A stretch of 64,000 nt of DNA from Flavobacterium chungbukense. Lineage in GTDB: Bacteria > Bacteroidota > Bacteroidia > Flavobacteriales > Flavobacteriaceae. Position numbers and translations under genes: made by a program. Below, in pieces: positions 34,508 through 43,529 of this stretch (positions within the stretch are counted from its first letter, which is position 1; the number at the start of each line of letters is the position of its first letter). A model generated the notes under the pieces. It searched no databases, was not told the origin of the DNA, and worked only from the letters and a program-made list of their open reading frames with translations. The DNA is taken from the NCBI RefSeq assembly GCF_020805785.1, contig NZ_JAJGZV010000005.1:186001-250000 (forward strand), in the 5' to 3' direction.

Positions 34508-34537
34508 AAAGCGGGATAATATTATCCCGCTTTTTTA
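34508..34537. terminator. Bidirectional terminator between DUF4920 and SPOR genes
   Basis: Perfect palindrome GCGGGATAATATTATCCCGC (34511-34530) flanked by A- and T-tracts, serving both convergent genes. Confidence 0.92.
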
Positions 34538-34549
34538 TTTTAGGCTGTT

Positions 34550-34939
34550 TTATTTTCCTGGTTTAAGAAGAAAAACAGTTTTATATCGTCTTTTAATTTC
34601 TGCCAGATTTTTTTCTGCTTCGATTCTGGTTTTAAAATTACCCACAATAACCTTGTAGTTTGGTGTGTTGAAAATTATTGTTCCATCGATATTTGAATTT
34701 TCTCTTTTGAAATCTGAAAGTGTTTTCTTGGCTTCATCACTTTTGCCGCTAAAGATTTGAATTCTATAAGTATCGTTTGTATTTATTGACGTGTTAATTT
34801 TACGCTTCTCATTTAACAATTGCTCAAATTTGGGATCTTGGTTCAATGTTAAATTTTGTTCTTGTGCGTTAATATTATGTGTAAAAGCAATAGTTGTAAT
34901 TGTTAATAACAATTTTTTTGAAGGACTTAAAATTCTCAT
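34550..34939 (-). CDS. SPOR domain-containing secreted protein
   Basis: From the ATG at 34939 the product is 129 residues with a signal peptide ending near NINAQ. The longer ORF from 34960 begins with TTG and was not chosen. The C-terminal 75 residues form a SPOR domain (TYRIQIFSGKSDEAKKTL, then YKVIVGNFKTRIEAEKNL), which binds denuded peptidoglycan glycans. It is probably periplasmic and concerned with the division septum or envelope. It is convergent with the DUF4920 gene. Confidence 0.85.
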   Translation of the reverse strand: MRILSPSKKLLLTITTIAFTHNINAQEQNLTLNQDPKFEQLLNEKRKINTSINTNDTYRIQIFSGKSDEAKKTLSDFKRENSNIDGTIIFNTPNYKVIVGNFKTRIEAEKNLAEIKRRYKTVFLLKPGK

Positions 34940-35041
34940 AATGTGATGGTTTTTATGCAAAAATACTATTTAAAGTTTGAGTGTAAAATTTTAATATTAT
35001 TTAGAATTGATATAAATTGATATTTAAGGGTATTTTAAGGT

Positions 35042-35071
35042 TTTGAGAATAGTTCATAAGTCGTATTTTTG
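35042..35071 (+). promoter_or_regulatory. Promoter of the actABCDEF-coxBA operon
   Basis: TTTG (35042-35045), 18 bp, TATTTTTG (35064-35071), 87 bp before the actA start. It is the only clear promoter seen ahead of the respiratory gene run. Confidence 0.68.
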
Positions 35072-35158
35072 TGCAAGTTTTAAAAGAGGGTCTGTGTTTT
35101 TACTGCTTTAGTACAGAAAAAATCATACCAAAAATTAGTAGACAATTATTTATACTAT

Positions 35159-36487
35159 ATGAAAAAGGTGGGTAACCATAATTCGATCTCAAGAAAATTG
35201 CTGTTTGGCTTATCGCTGACGTTAATTTTCTCCCTAACTTCATTTGCTCAAGATGCTGCTGCTCCGGCGGCGCCTGAAGCTGCTGCTGCTGCTCCTGCTG
35301 CAGGTGGCGGTGATCCAGTAAAAGGGAAGGAACTTTTTAATGCAAATTGCGCTGCATGTCACAAATTAGATGCTAAATCAACAGGTCCTGCTTTAAGGGG
35401 TGTTGCTGCTAAGCATGATATGGCTTGGATTTACAAGTGGGTGCATAACAGTTCTGACATGATTAAGTCAGGTGATCCTGTTGCTGTTAAACTTTTTGAA
35501 GAAAATAACAAATCTGTTATGACTTCTTTTCCTCAGTTATCTGAAGGTGATATTGATAACATTATAGCTTATACTTCAGAGGTAAAAGCTGAGCCTGCTC
35601 CAGGAGCTACTACATTGCCAACTGGTCCTCAGGCAGAAGGAAGTGGAATTTCAAATAATATTATTTTAGGAGCTCTTGCTCTTGTAATGGCTATTTTAGT
35701 TGTGATGTTGTTCATGGTGAACAAAGTATTGACTAAAGTGGCGAATAAAAACGGTATTGAAGTTGCTCCAAAAGAAGTTAGAACGCCAATTTGGAAAGCA
35801 TTCGTTAAAAATCAATTCTTGGTTTTAGTGACTTCTATCTTTTTGCTTTTGGCAAGTGGTTATTTTGTTTACGGATACTTAATGCAAGTAGGTGTAGATC
35901 AGAATTATGAGCCAATTCAGCCAATTCACTACTCTCACAAAATTCACGCTGGTGATAATGAAATCAATTGTAAATATTGCCACTCTGCTGCACGTGTAAG
36001 TAAAACAGCTGGTATTCCTTCATTAAATGTTTGTATGAACTGTCATAAGAATATTTCTGAGGTTGCTGAAACAACTGCTACTCCTGAGTACAGTAAGGCT
36101 TTTTATGATGCGCAGATTCAAAAATTATATGATGCTGTTGGATGGGATAAGGCAAAACAAGCTTATACTGGAAAAACACAGCCTGTAAAATGGGTTCGTA
36201 TTCACAATCTTCCTGATTTTGTTTACTTCAATCACTCACAACACGTTTCTGTTGCTGGAATTGAATGTCAAACTTGTCACGGACCAGTGCAAGAATTTGA
36301 AATCATGAAGCAATACTCTAAATTAACAATGGGATGGTGTGTTGATTGCCATAGAAAAACTGATGTTAAGATGGAAGGTAACGCTTACTATGATAAAATT
36401 CATGCTGAACTTTCTAAAAAATACGGTGTAGAGAAATTAACTGCAGCGCAAATGGGAGGTTTAGAATGCGGTAAATGCCACTATTAA
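35159..36487 (+). CDS. actA: Alternative complex III subunit A, multihaem c-type cytochrome
   Basis: ActA passes electrons within alternative complex III. The 442-residue product has a signal peptide and an Ala-rich linker. A monohaem cytochrome c domain follows, with CAACH at residues 64-68. Two membrane segments are at about 165-187 and 220-245. A periplasmic domain with five more CXXCH motifs (Cys271, 292, 370, 394 and 437, the last almost at the C-terminus) completes the protein. Six haems in one chain exceeds the pentahaem core usual for ActA, because the N-terminal domain adds one. It is the first gene of the act-cox operon. Confidence 0.92.
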   Translation: MKKVGNHNSISRKLLFGLSLTLIFSLTSFAQDAAAPAAPEAAAAAPAAGGGDPVKGKELFNANCAACHKLDAKSTGPALRGVAAKHDMAWIYKWVHNSSDMIKSGDPVAVKLFEENNKSVMTSFPQLSEGDIDNIIAYTSEVKAEPAPGATTLPTGPQAEGSGISNNIILGALALVMAILVVMLFMVNKVLTKVANKNGIEVAPKEVRTPIWKAFVKNQFLVLVTSIFLLLASGYFVYGYLMQVGVDQNYEPIQPIHYSHKIHAGDNEINCKYCHSAARVSKTAGIPSLNVCMNCHKNISEVAETTATPEYSKAFYDAQIQKLYDAVGWDKAKQAYTGKTQPVKWVRIHNLPDFVYFNHSQHVSVAGIECQTCHGPVQEFEIMKQYSKLTMGWCVDCHRKTDVKMEGNAYYDKIHAELSKKYGVEKLTAAQMGGLECGKCHY

Positions 36488-36519
36488 TCGATTTATTAAG
36501 ATTTTAATATATATATACA

Positions 36520-39500
36520 ATGTCATCAAACAAAAAATACTGGAAAAGTGTTGAAGAGCTAGAAAATAGCTCTATTGTTGAGGCGCTTAGAAATAACGAA
36601 TTTGTTGAAGAAATTCCTACTGATGAGTTTTTGGGTAATGCTGATGCTTTATCTACATCTGGGACTTCACGTCGTGACTTTTTAAAGTACGTAGGGTTTA
36701 GTACTGCAGCTGTTACTTTAGCTGCTTGCGAAGGTCCAGTTCACAAGTCTATCCCTTATGTTTTACAACCAGAACAAATCATTCCTGGTGTTGCAGATTA
36801 TTATGCAACTACAGTTTTCGATGGTTTTGATTTTGCTAACCTTTTGGTTAAAACTCGTGAGGGTCGTCCAATTAAAATTGAAAACAATACAATTGCGGGT
36901 GCTAAATTTGCAGCGAATGCAAGAATTCATGCTTCTATTTTAGGATTGTATGATAGTGCTCGTTTGAAAGAGCCAAAAGTAGATGGTAAAAATTCTACTT
37001 GGTCTGCAGTTGATTTAAAAATTAAATCAAGTTTAGCTGATGCAAAAGCTAAAGGTGGTCAAGTTGTATTATTAACTAATACTTTGGCAAGTCCATCTAC
37101 AGAAAAATTAATTGCTGAGTTTATTGCTAAAAATCCAAATGCTAAGCACGTTGTTTATGATGCAGTTTCTTCATCTGAGGCATTAGATGCTTTTGAATCT
37201 GTATACGGACAAAGAGCTTTAGTTGATTACGATTTCTCAAAAGCTTCTTTAATTGTATCTGTTGGTGCTGATTTCTTGGGAGATTGGCAAGGTGGTGGAT
37301 ATGATTCTGGATATGCGAAAGGGCGTATTCCTCAAAATGGAAAAATGTCTCGTCACTTCCAGTTTGAATCAAATATGACATTATCTGGAGCAGCAGCTGA
37401 TAAGCGTGTTCCTATGACTACAGCTGTTCAAAAACAAGCTTTAGTTCAAATTTATAATATTATTTCGGGTGCTTCTGTTCCTGTAGCTTTAGACGGAAAT
37501 GTTAAAGCTGAAGTAGTAAAAGCTGCACAACAGCTTAAAGCTGCTGGATCAAAAGGAGTTTTGGTATCTGGGATTGAAGATAAAAATGCTCAATTATTAG
37601 TTTTAGCAATCAATCAAGTATTGGCTAGTGAAGCTTTTAGTGCTGCTGGAGCAAGACAAATTAGAAAAGGTTCTAATGCTGTCGTTTCGCAGTTAATCAA
37701 AGATTTGAATGCGGGAAGTGTTCATACTTTAATTATGAGTGGAGTTAATCCGGTTTATACATTAGCTGATTCTATTGCTTTTGTATCTGGGTTGAAAAAA
37801 GTTAAAACATCTGTTGCATTTTCATTAAAAGAAGATGAAACAGCGTCTGTTGTTACAGTTGCTGCTCCAGCTCCTCATTATTTAGAGTCTTGGGGAGATG
37901 TTGAAATAACAAGCGGAACTTACAGTTTAACTCAGCCTACTATTCGTCCTATCTTTAATACAAAACAATTTCAAGATGTTTTATTGTCATTAAATGACGC
38001 TGCTGGTACTTTTTATGATTACTTAAAAGTAAATTCTGGAGTATTTACTGCAGGTTCTTCTTGGAATAAAGTATTACATGATGGTGTGGCTGTTGTAGGA
38101 TCTACGGCATTATCAGGAGGGGCTATTGATGCTGCTTCGGCTGCAAATGCTGTTGCAAAATCTAAGTCTGCTGGTGATTTCGAATTAGTACTATATACTA
38201 AAACGGGATTAGGAGATGGACAACATGCAAATAACCCATGGTTGCAAGAGTTTCCAGATCCAATTACAAGAGTTTCTTGGGATAACTATGTTACGGTTTC
38301 AAATGCTGATTCTAAAAAACTTGGTTTATCAAATGAAATTGTTGCAAACGGTGGTTTAAATGGTAGTTATGCTACAATTACTACAGCTGACGGTATTAAG
38401 TTGGAAAATGTTCCAGTTATCGTTCAGCCAGGTCAAGCAGTTGGAACTTTAGGTTTGGCTCTTGGTTATGGTCGTAAAGCTGCTTTAAAAGAAGAAATGC
38501 AAGTAGGTTTAAATGCTTACTCATTATATAAAGGATTTAATGGAGTTCAATCTGTATCTATTGTTAAAGCTGGAGGAGAACATGAGTTTGCTTGTGTTCA
38601 AGGTCAAAAAACTTTAATGGGTAGAGGAGATATTATTAAAGAAACTACATTAGAGGTGTTTAATAGTAAAGATGCAGAACATTGGAATGAAAAACCAATG
38701 GTATCTTTAGATCACCAAGAGGTTGAGGCTACTACAGTTGACTTATGGGAATCATTTGATCGTTCAACTGGTCACCACTTCAATCTTTCAATTGACTTAA
38801 ATGCTTGTACTGGTTGTGGAGCTTGTGTTATCGCATGTCACGCTGAGAACAACGTTCCTGTTGTAGGTAAAGCTGAAGTTAGAAGAAGCCGTGATATGCA
38901 CTGGTTACGTATCGATAGATACTATTCTTCTGAAAGTACTTTTGAAGGTGATAATGAAAGAAAAGAAGGAATTGCTGGTTTATCTAGTTCATTGTCTACA
39001 TTCAATGAAATGGAAAAACCTGGAGATAATCCACAAGTAGCATTCCAACCAGTAATGTGTCAGCACTGTAATCACGCACCTTGTGAAACTGTATGTCCAG
39101 TTGCTGCAACATCTCATGGTCGCCAAGGTCAAAATCACATGGCTTATAACAGATGTGTTGGTACTCGTTATTGTGCAAACAACTGTCCTTATAAAGTTCG
39201 TCGTTTCAACTGGTTCTTATACAACAAGAACAGTGAATTTGATTATCATATGAATGACGATTTAGGTCGTATGGTGTTAAACCCAGACGTAAACGTTCGT
39301 TCTCGTGGAGTTATGGAAAAATGTTCTTTCTGTATCCAAAGTACTCAAGCTGTAATTCTTCAGGCAAAACGTGAAGGTAGAGTAGTAGCTAAAGATGAGT
39401 TCAACAATGCTTGTGCTTGTTCTGCAGCTTGTTCTTCTGGAGCTATGGTCTTTGGAGATGTAAATGATAAAGAAAGTGAAGTTGCTAAACTTGCAGAAAG

Positions 39501-39579
39501 CGAAAGAGCATACCACTTATTAGAGCATGTTGGTACAAAACCAAATGTTTTCTATCATGTAAAAGTTAGAAACACTTAG
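36520..39579 (+). CDS. actB: Alternative complex III subunit B, molybdopterin-like/iron-sulfur fusion
   Basis: A 1,019-residue subunit that combines a domain resembling the molybdoenzyme catalytic subunit (no molybdenum cofactor is expected in ActB) with a C-terminal ferredoxin-like iron-sulfur domain. The Cys motifs CTGCGACVIACH, CQHCNHAPCETVC, CVGTRYCANNC and CSFC lie in the last 300 residues. A twin-arginine motif (SRRDFLKYVG, Arg51-Arg52) and lipobox-like LAAC (Cys70) indicate Tat export and lipid anchoring. Both sit unusually far (about 50 residues) from the start. Electrons from menaquinol pass through its clusters to the c-haems of ActA/ActE. Confidence 0.94.
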   Translation: MSSNKKYWKSVEELENSSIVEALRNNEFVEEIPTDEFLGNADALSTSGTSRRDFLKYVGFSTAAVTLAACEGPVHKSIPYVLQPEQIIPGVADYYATTVFDGFDFANLLVKTREGRPIKIENNTIAGAKFAANARIHASILGLYDSARLKEPKVDGKNSTWSAVDLKIKSSLADAKAKGGQVVLLTNTLASPSTEKLIAEFIAKNPNAKHVVYDAVSSSEALDAFESVYGQRALVDYDFSKASLIVSVGADFLGDWQGGGYDSGYAKGRIPQNGKMSRHFQFESNMTLSGAAADKRVPMTTAVQKQALVQIYNIISGASVPVALDGNVKAEVVKAAQQLKAAGSKGVLVSGIEDKNAQLLVLAINQVLASEAFSAAGARQIRKGSNAVVSQLIKDLNAGSVHTLIMSGVNPVYTLADSIAFVSGLKKVKTSVAFSLKEDETASVVTVAAPAPHYLESWGDVEITSGTYSLTQPTIRPIFNTKQFQDVLLSLNDAAGTFYDYLKVNSGVFTAGSSWNKVLHDGVAVVGSTALSGGAIDAASAANAVAKSKSAGDFELVLYTKTGLGDGQHANNPWLQEFPDPITRVSWDNYVTVSNADSKKLGLSNEIVANGGLNGSYATITTADGIKLENVPVIVQPGQAVGTLGLALGYGRKAALKEEMQVGLNAYSLYKGFNGVQSVSIVKAGGEHEFACVQGQKTLMGRGDIIKETTLEVFNSKDAEHWNEKPMVSLDHQEVEATTVDLWESFDRSTGHHFNLSIDLNACTGCGACVIACHAENNVPVVGKAEVRRSRDMHWLRIDRYYSSESTFEGDNERKEGIAGLSSSLSTFNEMEKPGDNPQVAFQPVMCQHCNHAPCETVCPVAATSHGRQGQNHMAYNRCVGTRYCANNCPYKVRRFNWFLYNKNSEFDYHMNDDLGRMVLNPDVNVRSRGVMEKCSFCIQSTQAVILQAKREGRVVAKDEFNNACACSAACSSGAMVFGDVNDKESEVAKLAESERAYHLLEHVGTKPNVFYHVKVRNT

Positions 39580-39613
39580 TAAAATTATTAATTAAGAAAC
39601 AATATAAAGGATT

Positions 39614-41014
39614 ATGTCGTCTCACTACGAAGCACCCATTAGAAAACCTTTAGTTATAGGTGATAAATCTTATCACGATGTAACTGTAGATGTGGCAGCA
39701 CCTGTTGAAGGTCCTGCAAATAAACAATGGTGGATTGTATTTTCAATCGCATTAATAGCCTTCCTTTGGGGGTTAGGTTGTATAATTTACACCGTATCTA
39801 CCGGTATCGGAACATGGGGATTAAATAAAACAGTTGGTTGGGCTTGGGATATCACTAACTTCGTTTGGTGGGTAGGTATTGGTCACGCCGGAACATTAAT
39901 TTCTGCGGTATTATTACTTTTCCGTCAACGTTGGAGAATGGCTATTAACCGTTCTGCAGAAGCTATGACTATCTTCTCGGTAGTACAAGCAGGTCTATTT
40001 CCAATCATTCACATGGGACGTCCATGGTTAGCATACTGGGTATTACCTATTCCAAATCAATTTGGATCTCTATGGGTAAACTTTAACTCACCATTACTTT
40101 GGGACGTATTCGCGATTTCAACCTATCTTTCAGTATCATTGGTTTTCTGGTGGACTGGTTTATTACCTGACTTTGCAATGCTTCGTGATAGAGCTATAAC
40201 TCCATTTAATAAAAGAGTTTATTCTATCTTAAGTTTTGGATGGAGCGGTAGAGCAAAAGATTGGCAACGTTTTGAAGAAGTATCTTTAGTACTTGCTGGT
40301 TTAGCTACTCCTCTTGTACTTTCTGTACACACAATTGTATCTATGGACTTTGCTACTTCTGTAATTCCTGGATGGCATACTACAATTTTCCCTCCTTACT
40401 TCGTTGCAGGAGCGGTTTTCTCTGGATTCGCAATGGTAAATACATTGTTGATCGTTATGAGAAAAGTTTCTAATCTTGAAGCATACATTACATTACAGCA
40501 TATCGAATTAATGAACATCATTATTATGATTACAGGTTCGATTGTAGGTGTTGCTTACATCACTGAGTTATTCGTAGCTTGGTATTCAGGTGTAGAGTAT
40601 GAGCAATATGCATTCTTAAACAGAGCTACTGGACCTTACTGGTGGGCATATTGGTCGATGATGACTTGTAACGTGTTCTCTCCACAGTTCATGTGGTTTA
40701 AAAAATTAAGAACTAGTATTATGTTCTCATTTATCATTTCAATTGTTGTAAACATCGGTATGTGGTTTGAAAGATTCGTAATTATTGTTACTTCTTTACA
40801 TAGAGATTACCTTCCATCTTCTTGGACAATGTTTTCACCAACATTTGTTGATATTGGAATTTTCATTGGAACAATTGGTTTCTTCTTCGTATTGTTTTTA
40901 TTGTACTCAAGAACTTTCCCTGTAATTGCTCAGGCAGAGGTTAAAACAATTTTGAAAGGAACAGGAGATAATTACATTAGAGAAAGAGCAAATAAAGATT
41001 CACATCATGAGTAA
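39614..41014 (+). CDS. actC: Alternative complex III subunit C, NrfD/PsrC-like quinol oxidase subunit
   Basis: A 466-residue integral membrane protein with about ten hydrophobic segments, in the NrfD/PsrC family. It provides the menaquinol site and probably a proton pathway of alternative complex III. Recognisable stretches are WWVGIGHAGTLISA, IHMGRPWLAYW and FNSPLLWDVFAIS. The last eight bases overlap the actD start. It is encoded directly after actB, as in other Bacteroidota. Confidence 0.94.
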   Translation: MSSHYEAPIRKPLVIGDKSYHDVTVDVAAPVEGPANKQWWIVFSIALIAFLWGLGCIIYTVSTGIGTWGLNKTVGWAWDITNFVWWVGIGHAGTLISAVLLLFRQRWRMAINRSAEAMTIFSVVQAGLFPIIHMGRPWLAYWVLPIPNQFGSLWVNFNSPLLWDVFAISTYLSVSLVFWWTGLLPDFAMLRDRAITPFNKRVYSILSFGWSGRAKDWQRFEEVSLVLAGLATPLVLSVHTIVSMDFATSVIPGWHTTIFPPYFVAGAVFSGFAMVNTLLIVMRKVSNLEAYITLQHIELMNIIIMITGSIVGVAYITELFVAWYSGVEYEQYAFLNRATGPYWWAYWSMMTCNVFSPQFMWFKKLRTSIMFSFIISIVVNIGMWFERFVIIVTSLHRDYLPSSWTMFSPTFVDIGIFIGTIGFFFVLFLLYSRTFPVIAQAEVKTILKGTGDNYIRERANKDSHHE

Positions 41015-41531
41015 TAAAGTTATATACGCCATTTATAATGACGATGACGTTTTGATGGATGCAGTAAAGAAAACTAGAGCTGCTCATCATCATATTGAAG
41101 AGGTTTTTACTCCATTCCCAGTTCACGGATTGGATAAAGCAATGGGATTAGCACCAACAAGATTAGCAATATGTGCTTTTTTATATGGATGTGTTGGTAT
41201 CTCTGTTGCTACAACAATGATGTCTTACATCATGATTCATGATTGGCCACAAGATATTGGAGGTAAACCTAGTTTTAGTTTTATTCAAAATATGCCATCT
41301 TTCGTGCCAATTATGTTTGAGATGACTGTATTCTTTGCAGCTCACTTAATGGTAATTACTTTTTATATGAGAAGTAGATTATGGCCATTTAAAGAAGCGG
41401 AAAATCCAGATGTTAGAACCACGGATGATCACTTCTTAATGGAAGTATCAGTAAATGATAACGAAACAGAGTTAGTTTCTTTCTTTGAAGCGACTGGAGC
41501 TGTTGAAGTTAAAGTAATAGAAAAGAATTAA
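41007..41531 (+). CDS. actD: Alternative complex III subunit D (DUF3341)
   Basis: A 174-residue membrane protein with two central hydrophobic segments (about residues 55-85 and 95-122) and soluble ends. It belongs to the DUF3341 family, which occurs only in alternative complex III operons. The N-terminal part (YAIYNDDDVLMDAVKKTRAA) is the cytoplasmic domain. Structural role in the complex. It overlaps actC by eight bases, so translation is probably coupled. Confidence 0.92.
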   Translation: MSNKVIYAIYNDDDVLMDAVKKTRAAHHHIEEVFTPFPVHGLDKAMGLAPTRLAICAFLYGCVGISVATTMMSYIMIHDWPQDIGGKPSFSFIQNMPSFVPIMFEMTVFFAAHLMVITFYMRSRLWPFKEAENPDVRTTDDHFLMEVSVNDNETELVSFFEATGAVEVKVIEKN

Positions 41532-41539
41532 TTGTAGCT

Positions 41540-42085
41540 ATGAAAAGGATATATAAAATAACACTTTTAGTTGGTATAACTATTTTAGTTTCATCTTGCC
41601 ACAATAATTCGGCACCGAACTATCAATATTTCCCAAATATGTATGAATCTGTTGCTTACGAGCCATATACAGAAGCAAAAATATTTAAAGGAGGAAAAGA
41701 AGGACAGCTTCCTGTTGCAGGAACTATTAATAGAGGTTTTGAACCTTATGAGTATGAAAATTCAACTGCTGGTTACGAATTAGCTAAGGCTAATTTGAAA
41801 TCTCCTTTGGATTCTATTGAGAGAAATTCTGGAAAAGGAAAAGAACTTTTCGAAATTTACTGTATCAGCTGCCATGGAGCAACTGGAAATGGTAAAGGTA
41901 AATTGGTTGAAAGAGAAAAATTTCTTGGAGTACCTAGCTATAAAGACAGAGAAATCACTGAAGGAAGTATCTTTCACGTTGAGACTTATGGTTTAAATGC
42001 AATGGGTTCACATGCAAATCAATTAAGTGCTCACGAACGTTGGTTAGTTGCTGACTATGTTCTGAAACTAAAAAGCCAATTATAA
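41540..42085 (+). CDS. actE: Alternative complex III subunit E, lipid-anchored monohaem cytochrome c
   Basis: A 181-residue periplasmic cytochrome c. The signal ends in a lipobox (LVSSC, Cys20), so it is probably membrane-anchored by lipid. A single CISCH motif lies near residue 110, followed by the axial Met region (NAMGSHANQLS). It passes electrons from ActA toward the oxidase and stands between actD and actF. Confidence 0.93.
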   Translation: MKRIYKITLLVGITILVSSCHNNSAPNYQYFPNMYESVAYEPYTEAKIFKGGKEGQLPVAGTINRGFEPYEYENSTAGYELAKANLKSPLDSIERNSGKGKELFEIYCISCHGATGNGKGKLVEREKFLGVPSYKDREITEGSIFHVETYGLNAMGSHANQLSAHERWLVADYVLKLKSQL

Positions 42086-42112
42086 TTGTTGAACAAACTG
42101 ATCGTAATAGAT

Positions 42113-43510
42113 ATGTATACATTTTCAAGTAAATTAAAAACTTTTTCTATCATCTTAATGGCCGTAGGTCTATTAGGAATTGGGTATGGTTTTTTAAGTG
42201 CACCAAAAGATATTCAAGAAGTTGAAAAAATACTAGCTGCAGATGAACATGGTTCTCATGGTGCTGCACATGAAGAAAAAGCGGAGGCATCTCACAAAGA
42301 AGCAGGGCATCATGAAGCTGCTGCTGAAGCATCACATGATTCTCATAAAGAAGCTGGGCATTCTGAAGTTTCAGGTGCAAATGAGCACGAAAAACATTTA
42401 GAGCATGTATTGCACCAATTGCAGAACAAACCTTGGTCTGCAGTATATGTAGCTTGTATTTTCTTTTTACTACTTTCAATGGGAGTTTTAGCTTTCTATG
42501 CTATCCAGCAAGTTGCTCAAGCAGGTTGGTCTCCAGTTTTGTTTAGAGTTATGCAAGGTATTACAGCTTACTTACCGGCTGGTTCTGTAATTTTCTTTAT
42601 ACTTTTAGTATTATGTGGATTACATTTTAACCATATTTTCGTTTGGTTAGGTGAAGGTGTAACAGATCCTAAGAGTCCAAACTACGATGCTATTATTGCT
42701 GGTAAGTCTGGATACTTAAACTTCCCTTTTTGGATTGTAAGAGCGTTCATCTTTTTACTAGGATGGAATATTTACCGTCATTTTTCTAGAAAAAACTGTT
42801 TAGCGCAAGATGAGGCAAATGATGATCTTTACTACAAAAAGAATTTCAAAGCTTCAGCTGGATTCTTAGTATTCTTCATTGTTTCTGAGTCTATAATGTC
42901 TTGGGATTGGATTATGTCTTTTGATCCACACTGGTTTAGTACTTTATTTGGATGGTATGTATTTGCTTCTTTCTTTGTAAGTGGTATTACAACTATTGCT
43001 TTAGTAACAATCTATTTAAAATCAAAAGGATATTTAGAGTATGTAAATACAAGCCATATTCACGATTTAGCTAAATTTATGTTTGGTATTAGTGTTTTTT
43101 GGACTTATTTATGGTTCTCTCAATTTATGCTAATCTGGTATGCTAATATTCCAGAAGAGGTAACTTATTTTGTGACAAGAATTCAATTATATAACTTGCC
43201 TTTCTTTGGAGCGGTTGTTATGAATTTTGTTTTCCCATTATTAATATTAATCAATACTGACTTCAAACGTCTTAACTGGGTTGTTGTAATGGCTGGTGTT
43301 GTGATATTATTAGGTCATTATGTTGATTTCTTTAATATGATTATGCCGGGTACAGTTGGAGACAAATGGTTTATTGGAGTTCCTGAAATTGCATCGATTC
43401 TTTTCTTCTTAGGTTTATTTATATTTGTTGTATTTACTGCATTAACAAAATCTCCTTTGCTTGCAAAAAGAAATCCTTTCATTGAAGAAAGTAAACATTT
43501 TCATTATTAA
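42113..43510 (+). CDS. actF: Alternative complex III subunit F with His-rich loop
   Basis: A membrane subunit homologous to the NrfD-like ActC and needed to complete the complex. The start chosen is the ATG at 42113 (465 residues); an in-frame TTG at 42086 would add nine. After the first membrane segment (about residues 10-30) comes a His/Glu/Ala-rich soluble stretch of about 65 residues, then about nine further membrane segments. The conserved core includes FWIVRAFIFLLGWNIYR and ESIMSWDWIMSFDPHWFS. The His-rich insert might bind metal and is described as a finding. Confidence 0.9.
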   Translation: MYTFSSKLKTFSIILMAVGLLGIGYGFLSAPKDIQEVEKILAADEHGSHGAAHEEKAEASHKEAGHHEAAAEASHDSHKEAGHSEVSGANEHEKHLEHVLHQLQNKPWSAVYVACIFFLLLSMGVLAFYAIQQVAQAGWSPVLFRVMQGITAYLPAGSVIFFILLVLCGLHFNHIFVWLGEGVTDPKSPNYDAIIAGKSGYLNFPFWIVRAFIFLLGWNIYRHFSRKNCLAQDEANDDLYYKKNFKASAGFLVFFIVSESIMSWDWIMSFDPHWFSTLFGWYVFASFFVSGITTIALVTIYLKSKGYLEYVNTSHIHDLAKFMFGISVFWTYLWFSQFMLIWYANIPEEVTYFVTRIQLYNLPFFGAVVMNFVFPLLILINTDFKRLNWVVVMAGVVILLGHYVDFFNMIMPGTVGDKWFIGVPEIASILFFLGLFIFVVFTALTKSPLLAKRNPFIEESKHFHY

Positions 43511-43529
43511 TATTTAAAGAAGTAAACAG

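Noticed and set aside
42086..42112. TTG start for actF directly after the actE stop
   Set aside because: The ATG at 42113 gives a more natural N-terminus for a membrane segment. The TTG choice cannot be excluded.
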